From positions 1 to 54,934 of the forward strand of contig CAVTWD010000007.1 of the NCBI GenBank assembly GCA_963738325.1: 54,934 bases of DNA, in the 5' to 3' direction. The notes beneath the pieces are model-generated. The model was not told the origin of the DNA, did not search any database, and saw only the letters and a list, made by a program, of their open reading frames with translations. Positions 43,946 through 51,674 of the stretch are shown one piece after another; positions within the stretch are counted from its first letter, which is position 1, and each line of letters opens with the position of its first letter. Source of the stretch: CAVTWD01 sp963738325 (GTDB lineage Bacteria; Actinomycetota; Acidimicrobiia; Acidimicrobiales; Ilumatobacteraceae). Position numbers and translations under genes: made by a program.

Positions 43946-44416
43946 ATGGTTGCGGTTCGGACGGTTCTGCTCGTTGTAGCAACACTGGCGGCCAGCATCT
44001 GGATCGGAAGCCTGGTTTGTCTGGCGCTCGTTGCCCTGGTCGCCCGGCGGACTCTGGACGGACCCTCATTCGTCGTCTTGTTCCGTGAGGTTGGACGCCT
44101 CTACCGCGTCGTCGGGACCGCTTCACTCCTTGTGGCCATGGTCGTCGGCCTGGCGCTCGCCTGGCCGATCTCGGTGGCTGGGCTTGACCTGGCGATTGTG
44201 GTGTCGTCGGCGTTCCTCGTGTTGGTTACGGTCGCAGCGATGGTGCAGGCGCGCCGGATGACCGTCCGCCGGTTGCGTGCGGTGAACGATCCCCGCGACC
44301 AGCTGGCGGCGGATGAGGTCCGGCGAGGAGCCGCCATCGCCAGCCTCCTGCGGGGTTTGATCGGTGTGTCGACCCTGGCCATCGTCGTCTTGTGCGCGGG
44401 ACTCGTCGAGTGGTAG
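43946..44416 (+). CDS. Four-helix membrane protein, coupled to a globin gene
   Basis: This 156-residue protein has membrane helices at VLLVVATLAASIWIGSLVCL, VVGTASLLVAMVVGLALAWP, LDLAIVVSSAFLVLVTVAAM and ASLLRGLIGVSTLAIVVLCA. GAAGGAGGGA stands upstream. Its TAG overlaps the likely GTG start of the globin, so both proteins are made together; a membrane haem or quinone partner of the globin is a possible role (inference). The palindrome at 43908 controls it if the operator idea is right. Confidence 0.8.
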   Translation: MVAVRTVLLVVATLAASIWIGSLVCLALVALVARRTLDGPSFVVLFREVGRLYRVVGTASLLVAMVVGLALAWPISVAGLDLAIVVSSAFLVLVTVAAMVQARRMTVRRLRAVNDPRDQLAADEVRRGAAIASLLRGLIGVSTLAIVVLCAGLVEW

Positions 44417-44871
44417 CTGGGAGCCGGCCGGACCTTGACTCCAGAGCGGAGATTCACGGTCTCGTTGTCGCCTTCTATCGCGAGGTCGCGTTAGACGACT
44501 TGCTGGGACCGGTGTTCAGCGAGGTCGTCGAAGTGGACTGGTCGGTCCACATTCCGAAACTCATCGACTACTGGTGCCGGGTCCTATTGCGCGAATCGCG
44601 CTACGACGGATTCATCCTCGCTTCTCATCGAGAAGTGCACGACATCCAGGCGCTTCGGCCCGAGCTCTTCGACCGATGGTTCGGGTTGTTCGTGGCTGTC
44701 ATCGACGAGGGATGGGCCGGCCCAACCGCCGAGCGTGCGAAGGCGCATGCCGCTCGAATGGCGGCGACGCTGGCTCGGCAAATCCTGGGAATCGACTGGA
44801 AGGCCCGGGGGCCAGGGCCGAGCCCGTCGCCGGATCGGTGTGCTAGTTGCGCGACGGACGGTCGGGGTTAA
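44410..44871 (+). CDS. Truncated haemoglobin, group III-like (second copy)
   Basis: This 153-residue globin is related to the one at 37026: RAEIHGLVVAFYREVALDDL, LGPVFSEVVEVDWSVHIPKL, YWCRVLLRESRYDGFILASH and FDRWFGLFVAVIDEGWAGPT. The tail adds a CASC pair (PDRCASCATDGRG) missing from the first copy. GTG at 44410 overlaps the upstream TAG; an in-frame GTG at 44392 is an alternative. Two group III globins under the same type of palindrome suggests a shared NO/oxygen/peroxide role. Confidence 0.8.
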   Translation: MVAGSRPDLDSRAEIHGLVVAFYREVALDDLLGPVFSEVVEVDWSVHIPKLIDYWCRVLLRESRYDGFILASHREVHDIQALRPELFDRWFGLFVAVIDEGWAGPTAERAKAHAARMAATLARQILGIDWKARGPGPSPSPDRCASCATDGRG

Positions 44872-45566
44872 CGCGGCCGGGGTCGGTGATCTTCTGTCGT
44901 TCGCCGTTCGCAGCCGGTCTGCCCGTCGAGTCCGCCGTGGGCGCGTAGAAGTGTTCCCATTCTTGGAGCTCCTGGTTGACAGGCCGCTGTCGTCGATGAC
45001 GACCCGGTCGAGCATCCGTAGAGTTCTCGGGTTCGATGCGGCGGAAGCCGATGCCGCGGTCGAGGAGGTGCCAGTGGAAGGCACCTTCTCGAACGCGTAG
45101 TCGGCGTGTACTGGTGATGCGTCTTGCGCGATCCGGCGACCGGCTCGAGGAAGTTGACGTTCACCTGCGCCCGGTGGCCAGGCAGGGGCTTCTCGTAGCG
45201 CTTCCACCCGATGGCATGACGCTTGTACCGCTGGGAGGTGGGCAGTCGGTTCAGGTCGTGATGCCCTGGTAGCGGGGCAGGCACATCGAGATCTTCAACG
45301 GCCCGAAGTGGTAACTGCGGCGCAGGTAGACGATCTTGTCGACGATCTCGGCCTGGGTCACGTCCGGCGAACGCTGCGGCGCCGACGACCGGTCTCGGTG
45401 GTCCTCCTCGCCGAGTTCTTCGTAGCGGCAGTGCCACTGGTAGAACGTCGGTCGGCTGATCCCGTAGGTAGTACCGGCAGCTCGCCGAGACGTCCCCGGT
45501 CACCTCCTCCTGCCTCGACACGGCCGGGCGATGCCGGATCTTGCGCTGCTGCTCTCGTCCGTCCAC
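44872..45566 (-). pseudogene. IS481-family transposase relic with internal deletions
   Basis: On the minus strand, pieces appear in order in mixed frames: YGISRPTFYQWHCRYEELGE, DRSSAP, VDKIVYLRRSYHFGPLKISM, RYHGIT, NRLPTSQRYKRHAIGWKRYE, KPLPGHRAQVNVNFLEPVAG, then YAFEKVPFHWHLLDRGIG and LDRVVIDD, ending with HGGLDGQTGCERRT. Family members have long stretches between VAGSR..QYT and the FHWHLLD region and again before LDRVVIDD; both stretches are missing here, including at least one catalytic Asp. It separates the globin operon from the PAS gene. Confidence 0.75.
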
Positions 45567-45627
45567 AGGTCCTTTTTCAGAATCAGAGACTCCCGAGCCG
45601 TGTAAGCGTCCCCCGCCATTCCTTCAT

Positions 45628-46116
45628 CTAGGCGACTGGAGGCCGATGATCGGCTTCGAGTTCGGAGAGCCGTTGCCGTGTTCGACGGCGCTCCTGCCAG
45701 CGCTCCGCATCGTCGCGGATGACAGCGGCGACGCCGAGCGGCTGTTGCCGACCGGGATCGGTGAGGAGCGTCACGGTAAACGCGACGGACATCGGATGTC
45801 CGTCCCGGTGGACTGCAGGGACCTCGAGCAGTCGATCGCCGTAGTCGGTGTGCCCGGTCGTCATCACACGGCGGTATCCGGCTTCGTGCCGCGCGCGCAG
45901 CCGCGCCGGGATGATCAAATCAAGAGACGTTCCGACGGCCTCGCTTGAACTCCAACCGAACAGGTTCGTTGCCGCCGCGTTCCAGAAAATAATGAGCCCG
46001 TCTGGGTCGGCGATGACAACTGCGTCCGCGAGCTCGTTGACGAGCTGCGCGAAGCGGTCCGCCGTCAGCATGCCGGCCTGCTGCTCGAATTGGTGCACGA
46101 AACACGGGGCCCCCAC
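45628..46116 (-). CDS. PAS-domain protein
   Basis: This 162-residue protein consists of one PAS domain (about residues 18-140): DRFAQLVNELADAVVIADPD, GLIIFWNAAATNLFGWSSSE, VGTSLDLIIPARLRARHEAG and a PAC-like end (GHPMSVAFTVTLLTDPGRQQ, GVAAVIRDD). No output domain, so it may pass signals to another protein or bind haem, flavin or a small ligand. The start is uncertain: GTG 46116 or ATG 46071 (MLTADRF). It follows the SufR-like gene by 33 bases and is probably the last gene of the operon starting at 47428. Confidence 0.75.
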   Translation of the reverse strand: MGAPCFVHQFEQQAGMLTADRFAQLVNELADAVVIADPDGLIIFWNAAATNLFGWSSSEAVGTSLDLIIPARLRARHEAGYRRVMTTGHTDYGDRLLEVPAVHRDGHPMSVAFTVTLLTDPGRQQPLGVAAVIRDDAERWQERRRTRQRLSELEADHRPPVA

Positions 46117-46149
46117 CGCCCTCGTCGCCGGATGTCGTCGGCGCGTCGC

Positions 46150-46839
46150 TCATGAGGGGTGCGCAGTCCGCGACGGGGATGAGGTCACAAGATCGTCGTC
46201 GGTGTGGCAGCGCAGGCGACAATGGGCCCGCCGCGGGTCTTTCGGAATCAGTTCGTCGACGACCAGTCCACCCACGACGTCAGCGATGCCGTGGGCGAGT
46301 CCGAGATGGAGGTTGCAGACCGTGTCCGGATCCACGAGGGCGGTCGTGACAAACGGGCACCTTCGGAGGCTGATGTCGACGTCATTGCCACGCTGACGCA
46401 CCGCGGGGTCGAACCCCTGGTACGCCATCTGCTTCGCGAGTTCGCTCACTGGATCATCATCCGAGTGTGTCCCGAGGCGGATGCGACGCCCGGCGCGACG
46501 GCCAACCTCGACGGGAGTATCGCCCGTGCGGATGACCTCGCTCAACAACAGTGATAGCCGCTCGTAGGAGCCAGTCACTTCCCATCGACTGTCGACGGCG
46601 GGGTCCACGCTGTACAGGAGCCGCGGGCGACCGCGCCCGACGACCGGTGCCGTTTCTTCGGTGACCAGTTCGGCGTCGACGAGCTTGGCCAGGTGCTGGC
46701 GAATGGCATTGTGGTTCAGACCGAAGTGCCCGGTCATTTCGGCGACGTCGACAGGACGCCCGGCATCGGCGACGTAGCGGAAGATCGCGTGACGGGTTGG
46801 GTCGCCGAGTGCCCGGGCCTGCTGTTGGAGCGTTGTCAT
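46150..46839 (-). CDS. SufR-like winged-helix regulator with C-terminal cysteines (second copy)
   Basis: This 229-residue regulator has an ArsR/MarR-like winged helix (QQARALGDPTRHAIFRYVAD, VAEMTGHFGLNHNAIRQHLA, KLVDAELVTEETAPVVGRGR) and a C-terminal metal site with RRCPFV, TVCNLHLG and AHCRLRCH. That four-cysteine layout fits a [Fe-S] sensor of the SufR type. ATG 46839 has AAGGA eight bases upstream. Genes for two small membrane proteins lie before it and a PAS protein after it. The CTAG-N6-CTAG site at 47466 lies at the head of this gene run, consistent with autoregulation. This is my best candidate for the protein that reads the palindrome. Confidence 0.8.
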   Translation of the reverse strand: MTTLQQQARALGDPTRHAIFRYVADAGRPVDVAEMTGHFGLNHNAIRQHLAKLVDAELVTEETAPVVGRGRPRLLYSVDPAVDSRWEVTGSYERLSLLLSEVIRTGDTPVEVGRRAGRRIRLGTHSDDDPVSELAKQMAYQGFDPAVRQRGNDVDISLRRCPFVTTALVDPDTVCNLHLGLAHGIADVVGGLVVDELIPKDPRRAHCRLRCHTDDDLVTSSPSRTAHPS

Positions 46840-46891
46840 GTGTGGTCCTTGCTGGCGCGCTACGAGGTTGCCGTGGCGTGAGGAGTGATCG

Positions 46892-47057
46892 TCACTGCGG
46901 CCCAAAGGTACTGGCCATGGCTAGCCCGAGGAGGAGAAGTCCCACGATGGCCACGAGAACCAGTGCCCCGGGCCTTCGGATGTGCCAGCCGTTCAGGAAC
47001 TGCGGTGGCCGCGTCCGTGCGCCGGTCCGGACGGCGTTGTCGGGTGCGCTCGCTCAT
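46892..47057 (-). pseudogene. Small single-helix membrane protein, one frameshift
   Basis: The ATG at 47057 overlaps the stop of the gene upstream (ATGA). The frame starts MSERTRQRRPDRRTDAATAV and then, after a one-base change in the CCCCGGG run near 46972, becomes ALVLVAIVGLLLLGLAMAST with stop at 46892. Soluble basic head plus one membrane helix, about 55 residues. Without the shift the reading would be a nonsense Arg/Pro tail, so the helix frame is the likely original. Confidence 0.55.
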
Positions 47058-47428
47058 CTCATGCTGCTCACGGGATCGGCAGACTCGCGCCGGTCGTAGC
47101 TCTGCGAGATGAGGCGGTCGTTGACCGCCCCAGGACTATGAGTCTCGTGGTCGTCGGGACCGACCAGCTGAGCCGTCTCCTTCGATCGGGCTTGCTGATG
47201 TTCCACATACCAGACGGCACCGAGCGTCCCCCCGAACCCCGGCCCCCCGAAAAACGCCACGAACGCGCCCATCGCGATCGACTCCGCGAGGTGCGCACCC
47301 GCCCAAAGGGCGACTAAGCCGACAAAGCTCCAGACGATCACGGACGCGATGAGGGCGCCGACGACAGCGGCCCTCCCGATCCCGCTCTGGTCGGCCTCAA
47401 AGAAGGGTGTATCCGTACCTGCTGTCAT
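47054..47428 (-). CDS. Two-helix membrane protein, first gene of the SufR-like operon
   Basis: This 124-residue protein has two membrane helices (AAVVGALIASVIVWSFVGLV and AMGAFVAFFGGPGFGGTLGA) and a polar C-terminal tail (YVEHQQARSKETAQLVGPDD). GGAG stands nine bases before the ATG. The operator-like palindrome at 47466-47479 is 38 bp upstream. Function unknown. Confidence 0.75.
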   Translation of the reverse strand: MTAGTDTPFFEADQSGIGRAAVVGALIASVIVWSFVGLVALWAGAHLAESIAMGAFVAFFGGPGFGGTLGAVWYVEHQQARSKETAQLVGPDDHETHSPGAVNDRLISQSYDRRESADPVSSMR

Positions 47429-47465
47429 CGGATCGGCTCCAGCTCGCTCGTCGGCGCTAATATAT

Positions 47466-47479
47466 CTAGAGAGTGCTAG
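47466..47479. promoter_or_regulatory. Perfect CTAG-N6-CTAG operator-like palindrome upstream of the SufR-like operon
   Basis: CTAG-AGAGTG-CTAG followed by aaatgcaa, preceded by the AT-rich gctaatatat. It stands before the operon of two membrane proteins, the second SufR-like regulator and the PAS protein. Confidence 0.7.
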
Positions 47480-47816
47480 AAATGCAATGGAGCGGAACGC
47501 TCGTCGGCGGGCGCCGCTGGCAGTGAGGCGGCCCGGCTAACGGTGCGAGCCGTCGGGGCCTCTGTGTCGTTCAGCAGGCTTGCCTGGACAGCGGGGCCGA
47601 CGTTCCAGCTATGGCGTGATACCGGAGTCGCGCCGAGTCGACGACATCGGACGTCGAGGAAGCAGCGGCCGGATCGCCAGCGCCAGTCAGTGCTTGTTCG
47701 CGGTCATGCCGTTGGCGCGGGTGCGTTGTTCGCCTGCGCGACGCCTACTCGGCGCCGATCCAGGGCAGGGCGATCTGGCACGGCGTCGCTGGTCCGGACG
47801 CCGGCGGCACCATGGG
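47480..47816. other. Gap without a supported gene
   Basis: Frames on both strands lack starts with ribosome binding sites and resemble no family I know. Confidence 0.45.
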
Positions 47817-47906
47817 CTAACCGTGGATACGGCGACGTTGGGAGGTAAGGATCAGCGCGGCGACCGGCGAGATCAGCGCGGTCGGGAGCAAGGCGATGCG
47901 GACCAT
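47817..47906 (-). CDS. Possible 29-residue hydrophobic peptide
   Basis: ATG 47906 directly follows AAAGGAAGGAG. The peptide MVRIALLPTALISPVAALIL TSQRRRIHG has one hydrophobic segment and a basic end. It is divergent from the gene at 48003. No known family; could equally be a gene remnant. Confidence 0.3.
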   Translation of the reverse strand: MVRIALLPTALISPVAALILTSQRRRIHG

Positions 47907-47949
47907 CTCCTTCCTTTGCTAGTTCCTCGCACCCGGCCGTTCGCTGAGT

Positions 47950-47963
47950 ACAGCGATTACTAG
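47950..47963. promoter_or_regulatory. Degenerate operator-like site (ACAG-N6-CTAG)
   Basis: The right half CTAGAAGAAAT is identical to the site at 36974 over 11 bases and the left half is ACAG. It is 40 bp before the ATG at 48003, the same distance as for the globin site. A lone CTAG is also at 47919. Confidence 0.5.
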
Positions 47964-48002
47964 AAGAAATGTTGTAAGCTGCCGAAGAGGCAGTTCACTG
48001 AC

Positions 48003-48299
48003 ATGGCGACTACGGCTCCTGAACTCAACGCGGCGACTGTTGCCATCGCTCGCCGACACCTGCTCGGCGCGATGGAGCACCTTGACGTGGCGGGCCTTAC
48101 GACTCGACGAGGGTACGCACGACCCGCGCCGTCGACGCGATCCCGAAGCGTTTGGCGGATGATTCGCTGGTATCGACCACTCTGCGGGGTCGAGCCTGCC
48201 CACGTTCGCAATCTCGAACTTGTGGCATCTCTGCCCGTCCGACGCTGCGACCTCACGCCAGACCCAGCCGCGCTTCGACGGTGCCCTATGTCGCCTTGA
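48003..48299 (+). CDS. Unrecognised ORF downstream of the degenerate site
   Basis: The 98-codon frame starts MATTAPELNAATVAIARRHL with a GAAGAGGCAG hairpin region before it. The first 35 residues look like a normal helical protein; the rest is Arg-rich and may be out of frame. About 110 bases after it have no gene. Likely a decayed gene whose control region survives. Confidence 0.35.
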   Translation: MATTAPELNAATVAIARRHLLGAMEHLDVAGLTTRRGYARPAPSTRSRSVWRMIRWYRPLCGVEPAHVRNLELVASLPVRRCDLTPDPAALRRCPMSP

Positions 48300-48406
48300 A
48301 CCGAGCACCGAACTTTCACGCTGCCGCCTTCCCGAGGAGCGGGGGCCATGGTGTGGTCCCCCGCTGGGTGATGCCTCAGCTCGCTGCGTGCGGGGACTAC
48401 GCCCGA

Positions 48407-48875
48407 TGAACTCCGTGCCCGCCCCAACGGTTCCACCGGGCCTCCTGCCGTTCGTGATCGCCGGCACGGTCGCCCTTGTCTCCGGTGGGATCGCCGCCGC
48501 GCTGACAAGGCCGACCGGTTGCGATCATGGTCCGTGGGTCGCGGCGTTCTTAGTGCTCGTCACAGGAGTCGGCCAGATCGGCCTGGCCATCGGCCAGACC
48601 GTCTTCGCCGACCATGTGCCGTCCCGTCGTCACCTCGCCGCCGAGGTCGCGTCGCTGAACGCCGGCTCAGTAGTCGTGATTTCCGGCACGCTTGTGTCCT
48701 CGCCCGTTGTGGTGTCCGCCGGCGCCTTGGCCTTGCGGCAGGTCTCACGATGTTCGCGCCCGCTCATGCGAGCAATGGCCGGCTGACGTGGATGCATCGC
48801 GCGTACACCGGCTTGCTTCTCCCGCTGCTCACCAGCACACCCATCGGTGTCGCGCTGGCCTGGATCCGCACCTAA
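48407..48875 (+). pseudogene. Four-helix membrane protein, one frameshift
   Basis: Frame one from ATG 48407 encodes LLPFVIAGTVALVSGGIAAA, GPWVAAFLVLVTGVGQIGLA and SVVVISGTLVSSPVVVSAGA. Near 48737 one base change moves to LAAGLTMFAPAHASNGRLTW, then LLLPLLTSTPIGVALAWIRT and stop at 48875. Together about 155 residues with four membrane helices. Function unknown. The cupin gene follows after 44 bases. Confidence 0.6.
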
Positions 48876-48919
48876 GACTCCAGTGGCCAGGCGCCGAACC
48901 GCGACCGAAAGGCCAACCT

Positions 48920-49255
48920 ATGCAACTGGCACGACTTGTTGAGGCTCCCAGCTACGACGACGCACAGGTGGTAGCGCAACCATTCCTCGACGCTGCGCAG
49001 TGCACTGTGCGCGTGATCAAACTTGAGCCAGGCCAGGTGCTGCCGCCGCACACCCACGGTGTCTCCGACCTCATGCTGTACGTCGTCGAAGGCGCGGGGC
49101 GCCTCGACACGTCCGACGGCCCGGTTGCCTTCGCGGCTGGAAGCCTCGCCCATCTGCGAGGCGACGAGGAACTGCGACTGGCCAACACCGGCAGCGATGG
49201 AATGACCCTGCTGGCCTTCCTCGCCCCGCCGTTTCCGCCACGCGAGGGCACGTGA
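48920..49255 (+). CDS. Cupin-domain protein
   Basis: This 111-residue single cupin has motif 1 LEPGQVLPPHTHGVSDLMLY with the metal-binding His-His and a later Asp instead of Glu, and motif 2 around FAAGSLAHLRGDEELRLANT with one His. GAAAGG precedes the ATG. Such small cupins bind a metal and have many roles; the substrate is unknown. A GC hairpin follows the gene. Confidence 0.8.
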   Translation: MQLARLVEAPSYDDAQVVAQPFLDAAQCTVRVIKLEPGQVLPPHTHGVSDLMLYVVEGAGRLDTSDGPVAFAAGSLAHLRGDEELRLANTGSDGMTLLAFLAPPFPPREGT

Positions 49256-49317
49256 CGTTGATCATCAGCGTCGGCGCGCCCGCGTCGCGCCGGTGCCTGC
49301 CGGTGTTGCCATGACCT

Positions 49318-49335
49318 GACGGCGGTGCCGCCGTC
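49318..49335. terminator. GC hairpin after the cupin gene
   Basis: GACGGCGG-tg-CCGCCGTC, a perfect 8-bp stem, 62 bases after the cupin stop. No T tract. Confidence 0.4.
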
Positions 49336-49604
49336 GCAAAGCGCTACCACCGAAGGTCTCGCCCGTGGCGAACGGAGGCGCAACCTCGGATCTACTTGAC
49401 GCGTAAGTTCGGCGTTTCCGCCCAGGCGGCGGGAAGTGTGTGAGAGACACCAGCCATCGTGATCCCCCCTGGCTTGGTTGACGTCCCACGGAGTGGTGCA
49501 GAAGCGCGACCATCCACCGCTGAGATGGGGTCACCGGGTGATCTTCGGCTTGACCGCCAAGTCGAGCCCCTTGAAGGAGAACCCGGTGACCCTGGGCCAG
49601 TCCT
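49336..49604. other. Gap without a gene, containing a long inverted repeat
   Basis: No supported gene. A 12-bp inverted repeat lies inside it (listed separately). Confidence 0.45.
49528..49592. repeat. 12-bp perfect inverted repeat with 41-base spacer
   Basis: gggtcaccgggt at 49528-49539 and acccggtgaccc at 49581-49592. It lies directly before the IS256 fragment and may belong to that element's promoter or end. Confidence 0.6.
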
Positions 49605-49788
49605 GACGTGTACGAGCTGCTGGACGCGATTCGAGGGCGACATCGACATCATCCGCAAGGGCGTGGAGCTCGTGTTGCAGGCGTTAGTCGTCGCCGAGGC
49701 CACCGAGCGCATCGGCGCCGGCCGCTTCGAGCGCACCCTGACGCGCACGATCCAGCGCAAGGGCGATGGCAGCTTCGGCACCGCGTAA
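49605..49788 (+). pseudogene. N-terminal fragment of an IS256-family transposase
   Basis: VYELLDAIRG followed (after a one-base shift) by IDIIRKGVELVLQALVVAEA and TERIGAGRFERTLTRTIQRK match the N-terminal dimerisation region of this family. The similarity stops at 49788; catalytic parts are absent. Confidence 0.6.
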
Positions 49789-49884
49789 GGAGTCGCCCGC
49801 GATCACAGTGACGCCGAGCGCTCGACCCAAGCCGTGACGGCGACCGCTTGCGCGATACAGCGGGACGAGCTTGTCTCATGACGG

Positions 49885-50079
49885 CTAGAAGCGACGCCGG
49901 CCGTCGGCACCCAGCGGGACGACCCGCGCCTCGTCTAGCCAAGCCTCGATGTCGGCCGGATCGAACCGCAGAAGGTGTCCCACTTCAGGAACGGGATTCG
50001 ACCCTCGTTCACCAGACGGTGGACATGGCGGACCTGCACCCCAAGGCGGCGCCACCGCCTCGATGTCGATAAGGGTGTC
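49885..50079 (-). pseudogene. Excisionase-type small helix-turn-helix protein, frameshifted
   Basis: With two one-base corrections the minus strand reads DIEAVARRLGVQVRHVHRLV, NEGRIPFLK and GHLLRFDPADIEAWLDEARV, the MerR-like DNA-binding excisionase fold (helix-turn-helix, wing, DIEAWL helix). Such proteins accompany integrases of tRNA-targeted elements. No integrase is next to it, but a tRNA-like 3' end lies 180 bases away. Confidence 0.65.
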
Positions 50080-50254
50080 CGACTGGCTCGTGCGCCCTCG
50101 CCGAGTCGACGTCCTCCGCCGCGCGTCCTCGACGCCCATGCCCACTGACGGCATCCGCAGGAACTCCCCCCGACGTAACCATTGCATGACGCTGCTGGCT
50201 GGCGATGCGGGCCAGAGACCAGGATCTCGGAGACGCAGGCCGACGCCGCAGGAG

Positions 50255-50290
50255 GTCGGACCGTACGGGTTCGAATCCCGCCCCGGTACC
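50255..50290 (+). other. tRNA 3'-end-like fragment, possible attachment site
   Basis: A T-arm-like stretch (cgggttcgaatcccg) is followed by cccggtacc. No matching 5' acceptor strand (taccggg) or D/anticodon arms are found upstream, so it is not a whole tRNA. Integrative elements leave such 3' ends at attachment sites. Confidence 0.5.
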
Positions 50291-50395
50291 GAGGCGGCTC
50301 GGCCAGCTAGAGCCGTTGTAGTCCCAGCCGTGAAGGGCCGTTCGTAGCAACCGCGGTAGTAGCAACGGCGCTGTGGCATGCACTTCTCATCGTTG

Positions 50396-51008
50396 CTACG
50401 CCGCCTTCTGAGCGAGCCACGTCGGGATCCGACCCTTCAAGCCGGGCGACGCACGGCTGCGGCGAGCAAACGCCCACAAGCCGACAGCATGGCCGCCCCC
50501 GGCGAGGACCAGCCCGACGTAGGCGAGAGAGGCCACGAGGGTCCGCGCGTACCCGCGAAGGACGAGGGCGACCACCACTACCTCCGGGGACGGGCTGGTC
50601 CCGTGGCGGAGCGCGCCGCGCTCGACGACAACCACCACCGCGAGCCACCAGCTGATGCCGGTGCCGAGCTGCACGAGGCGGGGGCCGGCCCGGCGCAGCT
50701 GCTTGCGGGCCGTGCGCGAGCGCACCGAGTTCCGGTGAACCAGACCAGCCGTGTAAGCGAAGCCCGAACGCTGCGGCCCTCGGGTGCTCGGTGAGCGTGG
50801 CGAGCGCGACTGCGGCGACGAACCAGGCCAGATCGAGGTGAAGCCATTGAGAGGTCGCTCGCCGGTCATCGTCATCCGGGCCTGGGTGGCGACGAAGAAC
50901 GGCAGCGATCCCTGCGATCACGAGCCCGACGAGGCCGAGCACGTGGACGATCACGTAGGTGTCGCGCAGGGCCAGGATTGTGATCGCCGCCTCGGAAAAG
51001 GACTTCAT
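50396..51008 (-). pseudogene. Membrane protein of unknown function, one frameshift
   Basis: From ATG 51008: MKSFSEAAITILALRDTYVI, VHVLGLVGLVIAGIAAVLRR and LHLDLAWFVAAVALATLTEH. Near 50750 a one-base shift leads to SVRSRTARKQLRRAGPRLVQ, LGTGISWWLAVVVVVERGAL and SLAYVGLVLAGGGHAVGLWA. About 200 residues with five hydrophobic segments. Not recognised. Confidence 0.5.
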
Positions 51009-51304
51009 GACCTCCGCGCTCGACCTCAGCCCGGAAGGCGCCCGCGTCGGCGCCGCCTCCTTGCTCCGGACCCTAGTCCCCGAGCTGGTGGCGCTCACGC
51101 TCGACGCGAGGCGGCGCGGCTGCACGTCGGCCTACTCTGGCCGGCTTCACGCGCGGATGCCGCCTCTGCGAGTTGCGCAGCCGGGCTCGCCCGGGGGCCG
51201 TCAGGCCCGGGCGTACGCTGTGCGCCGTGGTCGTTGAACGCGATGGCCTGGGGCGGGCGTGGTGACCGCTGACGAGCCCGTCACCTCCGTACCGCCACGG
51301 TGAG

Positions 51305-51674
51305 CAGCGCCGGCGGCGCGACATCACTGAGGCGCGGCCCGGGCTACCGCTCGGTCTCGGCGTCGGCCTCCGGCGGGCCAACGGTGACGCATTCGCCGGC
51401 GCAGACGTGCAGATACGGCACTGTGACCCCGACGGTCGCTACTCGGGCTATCCGCCCCAGCGTGCCCGGCGTCGTCAACGCGACGCCGGTGCGGCCAACC
51501 TACCTCCCAGACGAAACGTTCATTCGCGGCCGGCAGACCAGCGACGAAGGCGGCGGGGTCGAGTTCCGCACGATCTACCCGGGCTGGTACGCGGGACGCA
51601 CGGTGCACATCCACCTGATGGTGCACGCGCCGGCTCTCGGGCGGCAGCGCGCTGGGCGAGCGCTCTCTCCATGA
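51305..51674 (+). pseudogene. Intradiol dioxygenase-like fragment
   Basis: Pieces in two or three frames follow the order of protocatechuate 3,4-dioxygenase-like proteins: DITEARPGLPLGLGVGLRRA, FAGADVQIRHCDPDGRYSGY, DETFIRGRQTSDEGGGVEFR, TIYPGWYAGRTVHIHLMVHA. These include Tyr and His ligands of the non-haem iron (YPGWY, HIH). The start and the C-terminal third are missing; the sequence runs straight into a stress-protein fragment. Probably a dead remnant. Confidence 0.6.

Noticed and set aside
47960..48508. 182-codon minus-strand frames over 47.9-48.5 kb
   Set aside because: Arg/Ser-rich, no ribosome binding site, no family; the plus strand has a plausible start and promoter-like site instead.
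50205..50295. Complete tRNA gene
   Set aside because: Only the T-arm and 3' acceptor-like part can be drawn; no pairing 5' acceptor, D-arm or anticodon arm was found.
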